Shown: positions 37,601 to 47,143, counted from the stretch's first letter. The stretch: 60,075 nt of DNA from Amazonocrinis nigriterrae CENA67 (GCF_016056305.1 NZ_JAECZC010000007.1:255303-315377); one strand, 5' to 3'. Notes: generated by a model not told the origin, from the letters alone. Numbers and translations: made by a program.

Positions 37601-37920
37601 AAAATTGCTGCGATTTTCGCTGATTGTTCCTGATAAGTATAACCATCTAGATTATAGTGGTTATTGAATCTGACGTTGCCATTAGTAATAACTTGAACTG
37701 GAATCATCATTCCAGGTACAAATTTAAATGTAGTGCGGAGAATTTCATGACGATTCACAACATCTTGTAAAGCTGCAACTAATTTAGTTGTCTCGATATT
37801 TCCCTCTATGAGAACAGCACACTTAACAAAATAAGCCGAACTTGGAGTTACTTGCTGTAATAACCATAAATGCTCTTGTTGAGGTGAAAGTTCAAAACCC
37901 TCAATTATTTCTGTAGCCAT
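34696..37920 (-). CDS. NRPS module: interface domain-A-PCP
   Basis: A 1074-residue module. Residues 1-430 are condensation-like (LSPQQEHLWLLQ start) but carry LPALYAD near 140 in place of HHxxxDG. I read this as an interface domain for the hydroxylase encoded just upstream (24-base gap). A domain: YTSGSTGKPKG near 613, pocket code by eye D-S-A-S-I-A-E-V-W-K, the same as in the terminal module and His-like rather than Asp-like. PCP LGGHSL lies near 995. The basic, Gln/Arg-rich C-terminal tail fits docking to the next KS. The working C domain for this module must be the one ending the 39182-46948 protein. ATG 37920 is preferred: the upstream candidate at 37935 is TTG and the homologous proteins start at this point. 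Confidence 0.9.
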   Translation of the reverse strand: MATEIIEGFELSPQQEHLWLLQQVTPSSAYFVKCAVLIEGNIETTKLVAALQDVVNRHEILRTTFKFVPGMMIPVQVITNGNVRFNNHYNLDGYTYQEQSAKIAAIFQKFKQQNFDSETDSPLHVLLASLSPLKHVLFIGLPALYADTKTLRNLVCELSRSYANSQQLLAEPLQYADFSQWQNELIESEAAEIGREYWRKQDLSDILHLQLPFEKHITEETEFEPEFLSLKINPNFKDNIAAIAQKYNTSPSIFLLACWSVLLWRLTQQQNLLIGKVFDGRKFPELQEAMGLFAKSLPLPCHLQEKSTFSEVLQQISKTEHELYKWQECFSWELIKNQDANISDLSYYPICFDFEENYVKYTDSNISFAIQNHYACIERFKIKLSCVHNHDALFTEFHYDSQRFDAQDIQRLSEQFHTLLESVVKNPEAVISELEILSDRAKHQLIVEFNQTQADYPKNKCIHQLIEYQAQQQPNNIAVEFENQKLTYGQLNSRANQLAYYLQQNGVTPGTLVGICVERSLNMIVGILGILKAGGAYVPLDPTYPQERLTWILENSQTSVLLTQQPLLEKLPTHQAQVICLDTDWEIIARQNQENLTLQLTPNNLAYIIYTSGSTGKPKGVQITHQNLVHSTTARINYYQKPVSRFLLLSSFAFDSSVAGIFWALCCGGTLVLPQEGLQLEIPKLVKLICENQISHLLSLPSLYALILQQAIQEQLAYLQAIIVAGEVCPSELIKLHQKYLSEASLYNEYGPTEATVWSSVYLCQSQELTRVPIGRPIANTQIYILDANLHPVPIGVPGEIYIGGDGIAIGYLNQPELTAEKFITNPFSKEPTARLYKTGDLAQYCVDGNIEFLGRIDQQVKIRGYRIELGEIEAALKQHPTVQEVVVVATEENPRHIAYIVPNQQPSPSSSEFRSFLMKKLPEYMMPSAFLMLKSLPVLPNGKVDYKALPKQVQVQLEETFVAPQSELEQIITNIWQEVLQVEKVGIHHNFFDLGGHSLLMVQIHTKLRVALNRDISMVELFECPTISMLAKHLSQKQEEQPAFKPNPESVQARRESNQQQRQLRQKHRAILQ

Positions 37921-37944
37921 ATTCCGAAAATCCAATTGTAAAAT

Positions 37945-39006
37945 TTAAAGTTCTTTGATATTTAGCGGTTCTGCCATCCCGACTAAAACTTGGCGTGGCC
38001 CTACAAATGGGCGGCGTCCATGCACTGCTAACATATTGTCCAACATTAAGATGTCCCCTTTTTGCCAGGGGAAAGTAACCATTGCTTGCTGATAAACTTC
38101 GCGTAGAGACTCTAAAACTGAAGGTTCGATTGGAGAACCATCACCGTAATATGTATTAGTTGGTAAATCTTCTTCCTTGAAACCTGCTAATAGTGCCTCG
38201 CGGGTATTTTTTTCTAAGGTAGAAACGTGAAAAAAAGTTGCATGATTGAACCAGACAAGTTCACCTGTTCGAGGATGTTTAACAACAGCCGGGCCAACTT
38301 GACGTGTTCTTAAGCGTTCGCCATCTTTCCATTCAACTTTTATATCATGAATACGGCAATATTCTTCTACTTTTGCTTTTTCATTTGTCTGAAATACAGT
38401 TTGCCAAGGTAAGCCAAAACCATCACCAAAATTCCGCATGTACATGACTTTTTTTTCCATGAAACGTTCTCGAATTTTGGGATCTATCCGCTCAAAAATC
38501 TCCCGACAACTGCCAATCGGTGTTTCTCCTCCCTGCTGTGCTGGTGTCAGACAAAAGAAGAATATTTTCAAAGGGAAGGTAGGAGAATAAGCATGTTCAT
38601 TATGAGGAAAGATACTTTGATCAGCAGGATAATCAGTTGACGTATAAATTCTGTCACTCACTTGAGTACGTGGTGAAGCTCGATAACGATATTCCAAAGC
38701 TTCAAAGCAAATCGCTTTAATTACCTGCTCAAATCCTGCAACAGTCTCCACATTGAAACCCCGGAAAAGGATAGCTCCATGTTTCAACAACTGCGTGTCT
38801 ATAAAATCCCTATTACTAGATGCCCAAACTGCTAAATCTACCTTTCTTACAGAAGATTTTATCACCAAAGGAAAGTTTTTTCCTGGTTCTAAATATTCTG
38901 TATCAATTAAATCTTGTGAAGATATTTTGAGCGATTTACGCTTAAATACTTGACTTTTTATAGGTACTTGATTATCTGGTATTGGGGTATTTTGTAACTC
39001 TTCCAT
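37945..39006 (-). CDS. SyrP/TauD-type Fe(II)/2-oxoglutarate dioxygenase, putative amino acid beta-hydroxylase 2
   Basis: A 353-residue non-haem iron dioxygenase of the TauD/TfdA superfamily, SyrP-like. The facial triad is HNE (SIFPHNEHAYS near residue 130) plus the distal His in LMLDNMLAVHGRRPF near 330, with the 2-oxoglutarate-binding Arg in the same block. The block QQGGETPIGS is typical of the group. Such stand-alone enzymes hydroxylate the beta carbon of Asp or His held on a PCP, helped by an interface domain. This gene sits exactly between a protein ending in C and the protein starting with the interface domain, so its natural target is that module. A GATTTTTG stretch precedes ATG 39006; the ATG was chosen over TTG 39021. 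It shares clear similarity with hydroxylase 1 at 47144-48187. Confidence 0.9.
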   Translation of the reverse strand: MEELQNTPIPDNQVPIKSQVFKRKSLKISSQDLIDTEYLEPGKNFPLVIKSSVRKVDLAVWASSNRDFIDTQLLKHGAILFRGFNVETVAGFEQVIKAICFEALEYRYRASPRTQVSDRIYTSTDYPADQSIFPHNEHAYSPTFPLKIFFFCLTPAQQGGETPIGSCREIFERIDPKIRERFMEKKVMYMRNFGDGFGLPWQTVFQTNEKAKVEEYCRIHDIKVEWKDGERLRTRQVGPAVVKHPRTGELVWFNHATFFHVSTLEKNTREALLAGFKEEDLPTNTYYGDGSPIEPSVLESLREVYQQAMVTFPWQKGDILMLDNMLAVHGRRPFVGPRQVLVGMAEPLNIKEL

Positions 39007-39029
39007 TTGCAAAAATCTCAATTGATAAC

Positions 39030-39165
39030 TCTTTCTTTGCGCCTCTGCGCGACGCCAGTTGCTTCAAGTCGGCAGAGCCGACGACACTTGCTTCAACGCT
39101 CTTAACCCGCGCAACGCAGTGTCTCCTCTGCGTGATCTAAAACATTATTTACACAATAATTCTCT
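39030..39165. repeat. Dispersed repeat cluster in the NRPS operon
   Basis: The 175-base gap between NRPS and hydroxylase 2 holds TGCGCCTCTGCGC, a small perfect hairpin GTCGGCAGAGCCGAC (39068-39082) and CTCCTCTGCGTG, all of the same intergenic repeat vocabulary as 20490-20680 and 47018-47060. A hairpin here could modulate the amount of downstream message. Confidence 0.55.
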
Positions 39166-39181
39166 TCAAGCCTTTTTACTT

Positions 39182-42100
39182 TTACTTAGACCTGCGCTTA
39201 ATGTTCATTACATTTCGTTGAATAGTCTTCTGATACTCTTGCTCTTGAAAAAGACGCTGTTGCTTGTCCGCTTCCGCAAGCATTGCTGTTAGCTCATGCA
39301 GTTTAACATCAGGTTGTGACACAATGTGGCTGAGAATTATTTCCAGATTTGTCAACATTTGAGATACAGTAGCAGTCTTAAACAAATCTGTGCTGTATTT
39401 CAAATCTGCTATTATTCCTTGTTCTGTATCTGTCAGTACTAAGAGTAAGTCAAACTCTGCAACTTTTTTATCAATATCTAACAGGCTGAGTGTTAAACCC
39501 GGCAATTCTAGCGGTGGCATTGGCGCATTTTGGAGAATACATTTCACCTGAAATAAAGGCGAACGACTGAAATCACGTTCAGGATTTAGTACTTCTACTA
39601 ATTTGTCGAAAGGTAAATCTTGGTATGTGTAGGCTGATAAAGTGCGATCGCGTACCCTCTCCAACAATTCGTCAAAACTGGGATTTCCTGCCAAATCGGT
39701 ACGCAACACCAATTGATTGACAAAAAATCCAATTAATGGTTCTGTTTCTGCATAATTGCGGTTGGCGACATCGGTACCCACCACAATATCGTTTTGGTTT
39801 GTGTAGTAATGCAGTAGCGTCTGAAACCCAGCTAACAAAGTCATAAACAACGTTACTCCGGCATTGGTACTCAATTGTTTCAGACCTTGAGATAAACTCT
39901 TGGGTAATATCAGAGTTTGTTTTGCGCCTCTGAAGGTACGCTGTGCTGGGCGGGGAAAGTCTGTAGGCAATTGTAAAACAGGTAAATTCTGCAATTGCTG
40001 CTGCCAGTAGTCAAGTTGGGTTTGTAAGACATCACCCTGCAACCATTGACGTTGCCAAACAGCAAAATCTGCATACTGGATGGGTAGTTCTGGAAGTGGG
40101 GATATTTCCCCTGCACAAAAGGCTGCATAGAGGGTTGTTAACTCTTGAATTAACACACCCATTGACCAACCATCAGAGACAATATGGTGAATTGTCAACA
40201 ATGCAATATGTTCGTTCTCGTCCAGATGCAGGAGAGTACATCGCAGCAAGGGCGCTTGAGATAAGTCAAAGGTGCGTTGTGATTCTTCAATAGCCAGTCT
40301 TTGCACTTCGCTAGAACGTTCTGCTTCTGGTAAATGACATAAGTCTATGATTGGCAAATTTACATTTAAAGTGGGAGCGATCGTCAAAGACGTTGCCATA
40401 GGCATCGCTTGCAATGCGTGCCCATTTACTAAAGTAAAATAACTACGCAATACTTCATGACGACGCACGATTTCATTTAAGCTTTGCTCTAATGCAGCTA
40501 TATTAAGGAATCCTGTCAGGCGGACGCCTGCTGATATGTTATATGTAAAACTGCCCGGATAAAGTTGTTCTTGTAACCATAATCTTGCTTGAGCAAACGA
40601 CAGTGGTAAATCGGTATTTCGGGACACCGATTGGATAGAAGGAAGATTTAATCCGAGTTTGGCTTTGATTGTCTGTTGGATAGTTTTGGCTAGTTCAGCT
40701 ATTGTCGGGGATGCAAATAAAGAACGTAGCGATAAATCTATTTCAAAAGTTTTTCGCAAGCGAGATATTACTTGAGTGGCTAATAGTGAATGCCCACCTA
40801 ACTCAAAGAAATTGTCATTGATACCTACTTGTTCAAGACCAATAACTTGCTTCCAAATTTCTGCAATCACTTCCTCAATCGAATTGCGTGGTGCAACAAC
40901 AATTTCTTCTATATTAGTTCTGTTTGTATCAGGTGCAGGTAACGCTCGACGGTCTATTTTACCATTAGGTGTTAGGGGCAAATTCTCCAGCATAACAAAA
41001 GTTGAAGGAACCATGTAATTAGGTAATTTCTCAGCTAACAAGCGGCGTAAATCAGCAATTGCCAATGTTTGTTCTGGTTTAATCACTACATAGGCAATCA
41101 ATTGTTGATCACCTGGTTCATCTTCTCGAACTACAACCGCACTGGCTTGCACAAATTGGTGTTGATTGATTGTCGCCTCTATTTCTCCTAATTCTATTCG
41201 GAAGCCTCGCAGTTTAAATTGATTGTCGATTCTTCCCAAAAATTCAATTGTGCCGTCTGGATGATAACGCACCAAATCCCCAGTTTTATACAACCGAGAA
41301 GTGGCATCTGAATTAAAAGGATTAGCTATAAACTTTTGTGCTGTCAGTTCTGGTCGATTTAAATAACCACGCGCTAAACCAGCGCCACCGATATGTAATT
41401 CACCAGCTACACCTATAGGCAATAATTGATGATATGAATCAAGGATATAAAATTCTGTGTTAGCGATAGGATGACCCACAAAAACGTTATTTTCTATCTG
41501 ATGTATTGCTGACCAAATAGTAGTTTCTGTAGGGCCATACATGTTCCATAATTCTTTACACCGTTGCAGTAATTGTTGGGCTAAGGTGTAATCAAGTGCT
41601 TCACCACCACACAGAATTTTTAATTGTTGATTACCACTCCAACCAGCAGACAGCAACATTCGCCAAGTTGCTGGGGTAGCTTGCATGACTGTAGCACCAC
41701 AGGAATTTAAGCGTTTTACCAATTGTATGCCATCAGAGGATTCTTGACGGCTAGCGATAACTACTTGAGCGCCTACAATTAAAGGCAGATATATTTCTAA
41801 AGCTGCAATATCAAAAGATAATGTAGTGACAGACAGTAATATATCTTCTTCAGTTAAGCCAGGAGTTTGGCGCATTGCCATTAGGAAATTGACAACAGCA
41901 CCATGAGAAATTTGCACACCTTTGGGTTTTCCAGTGGAACCAGAAGTGTAAATTATATAGGCTAAGTTTTCGGGAGTTACTGTGTTGAATTGGTAGCGAT
42001 CGCACTGTTGTGAAATTCTCTCCCACTCAATATCTAAAGAAACTACTTGAGCATTATGAAGTGGTAAATTTTCTAGTAACGGTTTTTGAGTAAGTAAAAC

Positions 42101-45100
42101 TGATATTTCAGCATCTGACAACATCCCCATTAATCGTTCTTGAGGATAGGCTGAGTCTAAAGGTACATAAGCACCGCCTGCTTTGAGAATACCTAACAGC
42201 CCTACAACCATTTCTAAAGAACGTTCTACACAAATCCCCACCAATACTTCTGGCCCTACTCCTAAATTTTGCAAGTAATGAGCGAGTTGATTGGCTTTGG
42301 TATTCAGTTCTCTATAAGTAAGTTGTTCATTTTCAAACACCACTGCGACAGTGTTGGGTGTTCGTTCGACTTGCGCCTCAAATAGCTGATGAATACAAAC
42401 ACAAGGATACTCGATTTTTGTTTTATTCCAGTCAGTAAACAGTTGTTGTTCTAAAACAGTTAATATAGGCAAGTCTGATAGTTGCTGGTTAGGATGAGCT
42501 ACAATTCCCTCTAGTAAAGTTTGAAAATGCCCTTGCATTCTGCTGATGGTTTCAGCATCAAACAAATCGCTGTTATATTCAAACACTCCCATCAAGCCTT
42601 GATTGCTTTCTGTTAAGAACAAAGTTAAATCAAAGGCAGATTTTTCAGTATTTACTTCCTCTAAATTAATACTTAAACCTGGAAGTTTCAGTTCTTCAAG
42701 AGGAGCATTTTGCAATGCAAACATCACCTGAAATAGTGGTGTATAGCTCAAATTGCGCTCTGGTTGTAACTCTTCTACCAACTGTTCAAAGGGCAAATCT
42801 TGGTGAGTATAAGCGCCAAGTGTGACTTCCCGTACTCGTTTGAGTAATTCTTGAAAACTGGGATTGCCAGATAAGTCAGTTCGCAGTACTAAAGTATTGA
42901 CAAAAAAGCCAATCAGTCCTTCAATTTCCACCCGATTACGGTTAGCAATCGGTGAACCTACTAAAATATCTTCTTGCTGAGTGTAGCGATAGAGTAAAGT
43001 TTGAAATGCTGCTAATAGAGTCATAAACAGCGTTACACCTTCTTTTCGACTCAAAGTTTTGAGTGCTGCGGTGAGACTTGAAGAAATTTGAAACGACTGT
43101 TTTCCACCAACAAAAGTTTGAATAGCTGGTCTTGGTCGGTCGGTGGGAAGTTCTAATACTGGTAAACTACCACTCAACTGTTGCTTCCAGTAGTTTATTT
43201 GAGATGATAACACCTCTTTTTGCAACCATTCTCTTTGCCAAACGGCAAAGTCTGCATACTGGATGGGTAGTTCTTTTAATGATGAGGGTTTGTTAGTACA
43301 AAAAGATTCATACAGTGCTGTTAATTCCTGCACAATTATGCCTGTTGACCAACCATCGGCAATGATGTGATGTATGGTAAATACTAACACATATTCTTGC
43401 TCGGATATTTGTAAGATTATGGCATTGAATAGTGGGGCACTAGTTAAATTAAAAGATTGCTGTGCCTGTTGTTTAACTAGTTTTTTAATTTCTATTTCTT
43501 GTGCTGATTTTGATAATTTACTTAAATCTAAAATTGGCAAATTAATACTCAGTATCGAAGCAATAATCTGAACTGGCTGCCCATTTACTGCTGTAAAAGT
43601 AGTTCGTAAAACTTCATGACGGCGAACAATTTCGTTGAGACTATGTTCTAATGCTGCTATGTTTAGCACACCTTGGAGTCGCACACATAGAGATAGGTTA
43701 TAAGTACTGTTATCTGGTTCTAACTGGTCGAGAAACCAGAGTCGCTGCTGGGCAAAAGAAAGTGGTAATTTGCCATTTCGTACCACTGGTTTTATGGGCG
43801 ATACTTGCTGTTTTTCTCCCATATTCAGCGCTAATTCTACACGTTCCGCAAGTGCAGCGACAGTTGGCGATTCAAATAAACTCCGCAGAGGTAAATCTAT
43901 ATGTAATATTTCTCTAATTTGAGAAACAACTTGCGTTGCTAATAGCGAGTGTCCACCTAATTCAAAAAAGTTATCATCAATTCCTACCAAATCAAGATGC
44001 AGAATTTGTGCCCAAATTCCTGCTATTACCTCTTCTACTAAAGTATGGGGCGTTTTTTGTGAAAGTTGTACTTGTTCTGGTGCAGGTAATGCTTGACGGT
44101 TGAGTTTCCCATTAGGTGTTAAAGGTAATGCTTCCAACATTACAAAGTTAGAAGGCATCATATAATCAGGCAATCTTTCTTTTAAAAAGCTGCGGTAGTT
44201 ACTGAAGTTGGAATTTTGAACGCTCTGATCATTAGATACTATATAAGCAACTAATCGCTTTTCTTGTGAGTCTTCCCTCGCCACAACCACAGCTTCCCGC
44301 ACAGATGGATGTTGACAAAGTACTGCTTCAATTTCTGCTAATTCAATGCGAAAACCGCGAATTTTAACTTGGTGGTCGCTGCGTCCGATAAACTCAACTG
44401 TACCATCTGGTAAATAACGTCCTAAGTCCCCAGTTTTGTATAGCCGTGTTCCTGGTTCTGTACTCAAGAAGTTGGGTATAAATCTTTCGGCTGTCAAGTC
44501 TGGACGATGCAAATAGCCTTGACCAATACCCAAGCCACCAATATATAATTCACCAGCAACTCCTATGGGTACAGGTTGCAGATGTTTATCTAAGATATAG
44601 ATTTGGGTGTTGGGAATGGGACGACCAAGAGGAATGATTTGTACTCTTTCGTGTTGTGCGATCGCAATAGGATAAACTGCAACTATGCCACATGTCTCTG
44701 TCTGACCAAACATATTGATGAGACTGGCGTTGTGTTGCAAGCCAAACCGCCATTGAGTGCAAATATCTGATAATAAAGGTTCACTAGCAGAGACAATTAA
44801 GCGTAATTTGTTATCTAAAAGAGTAGTTCTTAACTCTGGTTTTAAGTTACTCAGTAAATGATTACAGTTCCGCCAGTAAGAGGGAACGATATCAATAACT
44901 GTCACCTGCTGTTGCTTAATTTCTGCAAACAGTGTCAACGGATCTTTTCGCTGTTCGGAAGTTGCAATGACCACCGTTGCACCTTTAGTTAAAGGCACCA
45001 TCAACTGTCTAACAGAAGATGAAAAAGCAATTGATGCAGTGTGTAAATATTTATCTGATTCTACAATATCCAGCGCTGTTTGCATTGCTTGGACGTAATG

Positions 45101-46948
45101 ACATAAATTAGCATGGGTAACTCTGACTCCCTTTGGCGTTCCTGTTGAACCAGAGGTGTAAATTATATAAGCTAAATTACTACAAATAGCTGTTTGTTTT
45201 AAATTTTCTCTTGACTGCTGAACAATTAAATCCCAGTCTTTATCTAAGCAAACTAATTGGGCTGAATGTTCTGGTAATTCTTCGATTAAAAACTCCTTAG
45301 TCAACAATACTTTTGCCTGGGAGTTTTGCAACATATACGCCAAGCGTTCCTTGGGGTATGTAGGATCTAAAGGTACATAAGCACCACCAGCTTTCAGAAT
45401 GCCAAGGATACCAAGGACAATATCTAAAGAACGTTCAACACATAGCCCTACTAATATTTCTCCTCCTACACCTAATTGTTGTAAATAGGCTGCAATTTGG
45501 TTAGCACGATGATTTAGTTCTGTATAGGTCAATTTTTGGTCAGCAAAGACTATAGCGACTTTATCCGGTGTTTTAGCTACTTGTTCTTCAAATAAATGAT
45601 GGATGCATTTATTGATTGAGTAATCAAGTTTAGTATTGTTCAGTAAAGAAAGTAGTTGAGTTTCGCTGTTGCTGAGTATTTGTAATTGGCTGATGATAGC
45701 TTCAGGCTGAGAAATTGCACTCTCGATTAATTTTTGGAATTGTGCTGCTAAACGTTGAATATCTCTTGCTGAAAAATAATTAATATTGTATGTAATTTCT
45801 ATATCAAATGAATCATTTTGACGTATACAAGCAAGTTTGATTTTGTAGCTATCGATGCAAGCTTTTAGCTGGTCAATTGTAAAAGATATATCATCAAAAT
45901 TATAATTTAATCTAATCTCATCATATTCAAAACAAAAGTTATTGCCCGACAAATCTGCTAGCTTATCCCAACTAAAATATTCTTGATAGTTATAATTTTT
46001 AGCAACAGCTTGCTGAAGCTCATTGAAAAATTGAGATAAAGTTATATCTTCTTTAACTTGGTATTTTAAAGGCACATACTTAGATAAAAGTCCTAATGCT
46101 GATTCTAATTCTTGATATTTACGTCCATTGGTAGCAACACTAATAGCTAAGTTTTCTTGTCCTGTGAGACGCCATAACAAAATATTCCAACAAGCTAAAA
46201 AGAAATTAGCTACCGAAGATTGATACTGTGTTGTTATTTGTTCTACAAGATGTGCATTCAAACTAAAAGTATAAGTTCCTGGCTGAAATGCGAATTCAGC
46301 AACATTCTCTTTTTCTAGAGGTAGATGCAATGCTTGCAAAGCCGAAAAATCTTGCTTCAGCCAGTATTCTCTACCTGCTTCTGTATCTGCTGCTGACAAG
46401 AGTTCATTTTGCCAGGTCGCCAAGTCAGCATACTGCATGACTTCTTCAAGACTATTATATTTATTAGCGTAAGTATAGCTAATTTCTTTGATGAAATTCT
46501 TCAGTGTGTCTCTATCGGCAGATAATGCAGGTAAACTGATGAATAATTTATATTTATTAGCAGATAAAGTGATTAATGATAAATGTAAAAGTGTTCCAGT
46601 CTCTAAGTTAAATGCCTGTTGACTAAATTCCTCAAACAATAAGGACAGTTTTTGTTTTTGTTCTTCAGCTGTATAATTTGTTAAATCATAGTTTTGCTTC
46701 CAATTAATCCCAGATTCAGTGATGACTTGTACAGGAATTGTCATCCCTGGAAGTACTTTATAACATGTACGAAGAATTTCATGACGATTTACAACCTGTT
46801 CTATGGCATTTTTGAGTAATTCAATATTGAGATTTCCGGTAATGGAAACAACACTTTTAACCTGATATATTTGGCTAGCAGGTTGTTGTATTTGCCATAA
46901 ATATTTTTGTTGGGATGAAAGTTGATATCCCTGAATTTCTGGAAACAT
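39182..46948 (-). CDS. NRPS bimodule: interface-A-PCP-C-A-PCP-C
   Basis: A 2588-residue protein. The condensation-like N-terminus (1-430) has LPALSAD near 138 instead of HHxxxDG: interface type. A1 (YTSGSTGTPKG near 599) is unusual: its A4 region reads AFSSSVRQL, so Ser replaces the Asp that normally holds the substrate amino group; code by eye S-S-R-D-I-S-M-G-I. PCP1 LGGHSL near 998. C2 is intact (HHIIADG near 1193). A2 (near 1669) has code D-I-L-Q-L-G-M-I-W-K, the known Gly type. PCP2 near 2051. C3 at the C-terminus is intact (HHIVSDG near 2256) and ends in a basic tail with EADKQQRLFQEQE; it must serve the next protein. The start is set at ATG 46948, aligned with the other two interface proteins; the 30 extra residues to 47038 come from an intergenic repeat. 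Confidence 0.93.
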   Translation of the reverse strand: MFPEIQGYQLSSQQKYLWQIQQPASQIYQVKSVVSITGNLNIELLKNAIEQVVNRHEILRTCYKVLPGMTIPVQVITESGINWKQNYDLTNYTAEEQKQKLSLLFEEFSQQAFNLETGTLLHLSLITLSANKYKLFISLPALSADRDTLKNFIKEISYTYANKYNSLEEVMQYADLATWQNELLSAADTEAGREYWLKQDFSALQALHLPLEKENVAEFAFQPGTYTFSLNAHLVEQITTQYQSSVANFFLACWNILLWRLTGQENLAISVATNGRKYQELESALGLLSKYVPLKYQVKEDITLSQFFNELQQAVAKNYNYQEYFSWDKLADLSGNNFCFEYDEIRLNYNFDDISFTIDQLKACIDSYKIKLACIRQNDSFDIEITYNINYFSARDIQRLAAQFQKLIESAISQPEAIISQLQILSNSETQLLSLLNNTKLDYSINKCIHHLFEEQVAKTPDKVAIVFADQKLTYTELNHRANQIAAYLQQLGVGGEILVGLCVERSLDIVLGILGILKAGGAYVPLDPTYPKERLAYMLQNSQAKVLLTKEFLIEELPEHSAQLVCLDKDWDLIVQQSRENLKQTAICSNLAYIIYTSGSTGTPKGVRVTHANLCHYVQAMQTALDIVESDKYLHTASIAFSSSVRQLMVPLTKGATVVIATSEQRKDPLTLFAEIKQQQVTVIDIVPSYWRNCNHLLSNLKPELRTTLLDNKLRLIVSASEPLLSDICTQWRFGLQHNASLINMFGQTETCGIVAVYPIAIAQHERVQIIPLGRPIPNTQIYILDKHLQPVPIGVAGELYIGGLGIGQGYLHRPDLTAERFIPNFLSTEPGTRLYKTGDLGRYLPDGTVEFIGRSDHQVKIRGFRIELAEIEAVLCQHPSVREAVVVAREDSQEKRLVAYIVSNDQSVQNSNFSNYRSFLKERLPDYMMPSNFVMLEALPLTPNGKLNRQALPAPEQVQLSQKTPHTLVEEVIAGIWAQILHLDLVGIDDNFFELGGHSLLATQVVSQIREILHIDLPLRSLFESPTVAALAERVELALNMGEKQQVSPIKPVVRNGKLPLSFAQQRLWFLDQLEPDNSTYNLSLCVRLQGVLNIAALEHSLNEIVRRHEVLRTTFTAVNGQPVQIIASILSINLPILDLSKLSKSAQEIEIKKLVKQQAQQSFNLTSAPLFNAIILQISEQEYVLVFTIHHIIADGWSTGIIVQELTALYESFCTNKPSSLKELPIQYADFAVWQREWLQKEVLSSQINYWKQQLSGSLPVLELPTDRPRPAIQTFVGGKQSFQISSSLTAALKTLSRKEGVTLFMTLLAAFQTLLYRYTQQEDILVGSPIANRNRVEIEGLIGFFVNTLVLRTDLSGNPSFQELLKRVREVTLGAYTHQDLPFEQLVEELQPERNLSYTPLFQVMFALQNAPLEELKLPGLSINLEEVNTEKSAFDLTLFLTESNQGLMGVFEYNSDLFDAETISRMQGHFQTLLEGIVAHPNQQLSDLPILTVLEQQLFTDWNKTKIEYPCVCIHQLFEAQVERTPNTVAVVFENEQLTYRELNTKANQLAHYLQNLGVGPEVLVGICVERSLEMVVGLLGILKAGGAYVPLDSAYPQERLMGMLSDAEISVLLTQKPLLENLPLHNAQVVSLDIEWERISQQCDRYQFNTVTPENLAYIIYTSGSTGKPKGVQISHGAVVNFLMAMRQTPGLTEEDILLSVTTLSFDIAALEIYLPLIVGAQVVIASRQESSDGIQLVKRLNSCGATVMQATPATWRMLLSAGWSGNQQLKILCGGEALDYTLAQQLLQRCKELWNMYGPTETTIWSAIHQIENNVFVGHPIANTEFYILDSYHQLLPIGVAGELHIGGAGLARGYLNRPELTAQKFIANPFNSDATSRLYKTGDLVRYHPDGTIEFLGRIDNQFKLRGFRIELGEIEATINQHQFVQASAVVVREDEPGDQQLIAYVVIKPEQTLAIADLRRLLAEKLPNYMVPSTFVMLENLPLTPNGKIDRRALPAPDTNRTNIEEIVVAPRNSIEEVIAEIWKQVIGLEQVGINDNFFELGGHSLLATQVISRLRKTFEIDLSLRSLFASPTIAELAKTIQQTIKAKLGLNLPSIQSVSRNTDLPLSFAQARLWLQEQLYPGSFTYNISAGVRLTGFLNIAALEQSLNEIVRRHEVLRSYFTLVNGHALQAMPMATSLTIAPTLNVNLPIIDLCHLPEAERSSEVQRLAIEESQRTFDLSQAPLLRCTLLHLDENEHIALLTIHHIVSDGWSMGVLIQELTTLYAAFCAGEISPLPELPIQYADFAVWQRQWLQGDVLQTQLDYWQQQLQNLPVLQLPTDFPRPAQRTFRGAKQTLILPKSLSQGLKQLSTNAGVTLFMTLLAGFQTLLHYYTNQNDIVVGTDVANRNYAETEPLIGFFVNQLVLRTDLAGNPSFDELLERVRDRTLSAYTYQDLPFDKLVEVLNPERDFSRSPLFQVKCILQNAPMPPLELPGLTLSLLDIDKKVAEFDLLLVLTDTEQGIIADLKYSTDLFKTATVSQMLTNLEIILSHIVSQPDVKLHELTAMLAEADKQQRLFQEQEYQKTIQRNVMNIKRRSK

Positions 46949-47017
46949 TGTTAATCTGGTTAAATAATTTGGAAGAAATTCTTGATTATTATTTCTCTTG
47001 CATGAATAGTTGAAAAT

Positions 47018-47135
47018 ATTTTTTTCACGCAGAGACACAGAGGCGCAGAGAGAGGAAAGAAAGAGAAATTTATATGTTGTATAGCAGTCGAAGCATAGTT
47101 TAAGATAGTGCTGATTGCTAAAAGCCTTGAAATAA
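47018..47135. repeat. Dispersed repeat cluster before the NRPS bimodule
   Basis: Contains TTCACGCAGAGACACAGAGG and CGCAGAGAGAGG, then a stretch ending AATAACTTGCTTTCTACTCA that recurs inverted near 20655-20675. It lies between hydroxylase 1 and the NRPS bimodule (195-base gap). Open frames running in from the NRPS across this repeat are not counted as protein. Confidence 0.55.
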
Positions 47136-47143
47136 CTTGCTTT

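Noticed and set aside
39059-39292. 77-codon plus-strand frame before the NRPS stop
   Set aside because: Repeat-derived first half, antisense to the C-terminal end of the NRPS second half.
46949-47038. 30 extra N-terminal codons of the NRPS bimodule
   Set aside because: Encoded by an intergenic repeat; the two homologous interface proteins start at the position equal to 46948.
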